Assembly (NCBI RefSeq): GCF_006440675.2
Contig: NZ_CP083951.1
Span: 5,799,501 to 5,863,500, forward strand
Source of the DNA: Mesorhizobium sp. B2-8-5
Lineage (GTDB): Bacteria; Pseudomonadota; Alphaproteobacteria; Rhizobiales; Rhizobiaceae
DNA length: 64,000 nt
Direction of reading: 5' to 3'
Of this stretch, positions 63,601-64,000 are shown one piece after another. Position 1 is the first letter of the stretch; every line of letters starts with the position of its first letter. The notes beneath the pieces are model-generated. The model ran no database searches. It saw only the letters and a program-made list of their open reading frames with translations, and was not told the DNA's origin. The translations under genes were made by a program, and so were the position numbers.

Positions 63601-64000
63601 GGCCGGCTACCTGCGCGCCGAGAACCCCGGCGTGATCGAACCGCTGGCCGACGGCTGGCACGACACCGGCGACGTCGTCACCGTCGACGATGCGGGCTTC
63701 ATCTCGATCCGCGGCCGCGCCAAGCGCTTCGCCAAGATCGCCGGCGAAATGGTCTCTCTTGCCGCGATCGAGGCGCTGGCGGGGGAACTCTGGAAAGGCT
63801 CGCTGTCGGCCGTCGCCACGGTGCCGGACGCTCGCAAGGGCGAAAAGCTGATCCTCATCACCGAGGCGCCGAAAGCCACCCGCGCGGACTTCCTCGCCTT
63901 CGCCAAGGCAAACGGCGCCATGGACCTTATGGTGCCGGCCGAAGTGCGCGTCGTGCCCAAGGTGCCGGTGCTCGGCTCCGGCAAGCTCGACTTCGCCGGG
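60647..64000 (+). CDS. Fused MFS flippase / acyltransferase / acyl-ACP ligase (Aas-type), 3' truncated by the window
   Basis: This frame is open from ATG 60647 to the window edge (1118 codons, no stop). Residues 1 to about 420 are an MFS carrier of the LplT type (FAPLFWTQFLSAFNDNFLKN, SRYIPATGSAAPNL). From about 430 comes a PlsC acyltransferase with LNHVSFLDGPLAL (H-x4-D near 455) and FPEGRITVTGGLMK near 524. From about 650 there is an AMP-binding ligase with LFTSGSEGTPKGVVLTHRN near 794 and a final LGSGKLDFAG, close to its natural end. The fusion would take up lysophospholipid and re-acylate it with acyl-ACP. A good leader with three palindromes precedes it. Confidence 0.88.
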   Translation, partial: MNTHLMMSRRFAPLFWTQFLSAFNDNFLKNTLVFLILFTLAKDQAASLVTLAGAVFMAPFLLLSALGGEIADRFDKALIARRLKFTEIAAAAVAVVGIALSSIPVLMTALLMFGIISALFGPIKYGILPDHLERKELPKANAWIESATFAAILGGTIAGGVVSADGIGVAVFGPIMMALAVGCWLVSRYIPATGSAAPNLTIDKNIFRSTWRQVAELRTDTRIWRAGLMTSWFWLVGAIVLSILPALIKDSLGGNEIAVTAYLAVFAVSIAIGSAIAAWMSQGRMVLLPAPVGTALLALFGLHLAWTIGSMQPSPKAETLAAFFAGPNTIRVAIDLAGMAIAAAFLVVPTFAAVQAWSPEARRARVVAAVSIVNAGFMTVGGILVAAIQAAGVSIAGILFGLVVANAIAAWLMLKYLPTNPFRDFVSILFRAFLRLEVEGIENLKAAGKAPILALNHVSFLDGPLALTLTDEEPVFAIDYTIAQAWWMRPFMKLARALPLNPAKPMSTRTLIKIVQGGDPLVIFPEGRITVTGGLMKVYDGAAMVADKTGSMVVPVRIEGLEKSYFSRLSSQHVRRRLFPKVKVTILEPVKLEVPQELKGRQRRAAAGSALYQVMSDLVFRTQDIDKTVLEKIIETANERGMKELAVQDPVTGSLSYGKLLTAAAVLGEKFEHLYAGQQTLGIMLPNANGACAALLGVMSAGKVPAMINFTAGAANILSACKAAEVRTVLTSRAFVEQAKLGPMVEEIGRSVDIVWLDDLRATIGLKDKLLGLLRKATPRVARKADDPAAILFTSGSEGTPKGVVLTHRNILANAAQAASRIDFHSGDKVFSVLPIFHSFGMTAGTVLPLISGVPVYFYPSPLHYRIVPELIYASNATIIFGTDTFLSGYARTAHPYDFRSVRYCFAGAEPVKAATRQTYMEKFGLRILEGYGVTETAPVIAINTPMYNKSGSVGKIMPGMEYRLEPVPGVDEGGRLFVRGPNVMAGYLRAENPGVIEPLADGWHDTGDVVTVDDAGFISIRGRAKRFAKIAGEMVSLAAIEALAGELWKGSLSAVATVPDARKGEKLILITEAPKATRADFLAFAKANGAMDLMVPAEVRVVPKVPVLGSGKLDFAG

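Noticed and set aside
60628..63661. Two other long frames (plus 60628-62265 and minus 61535-63661) over the Aas-type gene
   Set aside because: The frame starting at 60647 carries MFS, PlsC and AMP-ligase motifs in the right order without a stop. The others have low-complexity translations.

Overview
The window is a GC-rich, densely coded piece of an alphaproteobacterial chromosome. The gene families point to a soil rhizobium close to Mesorhizobium: an N-methylglutamate pathway with a type III glutamine-synthetase-like enzyme, a type II lumazine synthase (RibH2) under an FMN riboswitch, a DUF1127 protein, a fused MFS/acyltransferase/acyl-ACP ligase, and several families of palindromic intergenic repeats. 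The genus is an inference. No rRNA, tRNA, CRISPR array, integrase or transposase was recognised.

Bases 1-860 hold the end of a DUF427 gene and a secreted protein of unknown role. Bases 894-25015 form one catabolic island for methylated amines. In pathway order it holds: trimethylamine monooxygenase (tmm, 894-2252), TMAO demethylase (tdm, 20670-23039), a four-subunit dimethylamine N-demethylase (dmmDCBA, 7269-3485), gamma-glutamylmethylamide synthetase (gmaS, 14013-15320), N-methylglutamate synthase (mgsABC, 11008-13975) and N-methylglutamate dehydrogenase (mgdABCD, 15356-20558). Together these would take trimethylamine through TMAO, dimethylamine and methylamine to glutamate, with one-carbon units caught by tetrahydrofolate-binding GcvT domains in three of the enzymes. 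Two APC-type permeases (8453-9859 and 23306-25015), three very small membrane proteins (7553-8441) and an XRE-cupin regulator (2511-3233) complete the island. A degenerate 15-bp motif beginning TTCACTC lies before several of its transcription units and may be the regulator's operator.

Bases 25184-30541 carry a tetR, membrane-fusion and RND efflux operon behind a long inverted repeat. Bases 30845-45532 hold an acyl-CoA synthetase, a SorC-type regulator next to a fused class II aldolase/short-chain dehydrogenase, a D-Ala-D-Ala ligase, a winged-helix/TPR protein, a DUF1127 protein, and a sugar ABC transporter divergent from mtnK-mtnA. The transporter, mtnK, mtnA and the fused aldolase could make a methylthioribose or 5-deoxyribose salvage route ending in DHAP. 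Bases 45865-48970 hold the FMN riboswitch with ribH2, a class II fructose-bisphosphate aldolase, a 52-residue membrane protein and an MgtC-family protein.

Bases 48977-59310 read as one nine-gene operon on the minus strand: aminotransferase, two dehydrogenases, amidohydrolase, COG0523 GTPase, and a branched-chain-type ABC transporter with fused permease and ATPase. A divergent IclR regulator and a palindromic site stand at its head. It looks like uptake and breakdown of an amide or amino compound whose identity cannot be read from the sequence. The window ends inside a large Aas-type fusion gene (60647 to the edge), preceded by three copies of the palindrome TGAAC-N3-GTTCA.
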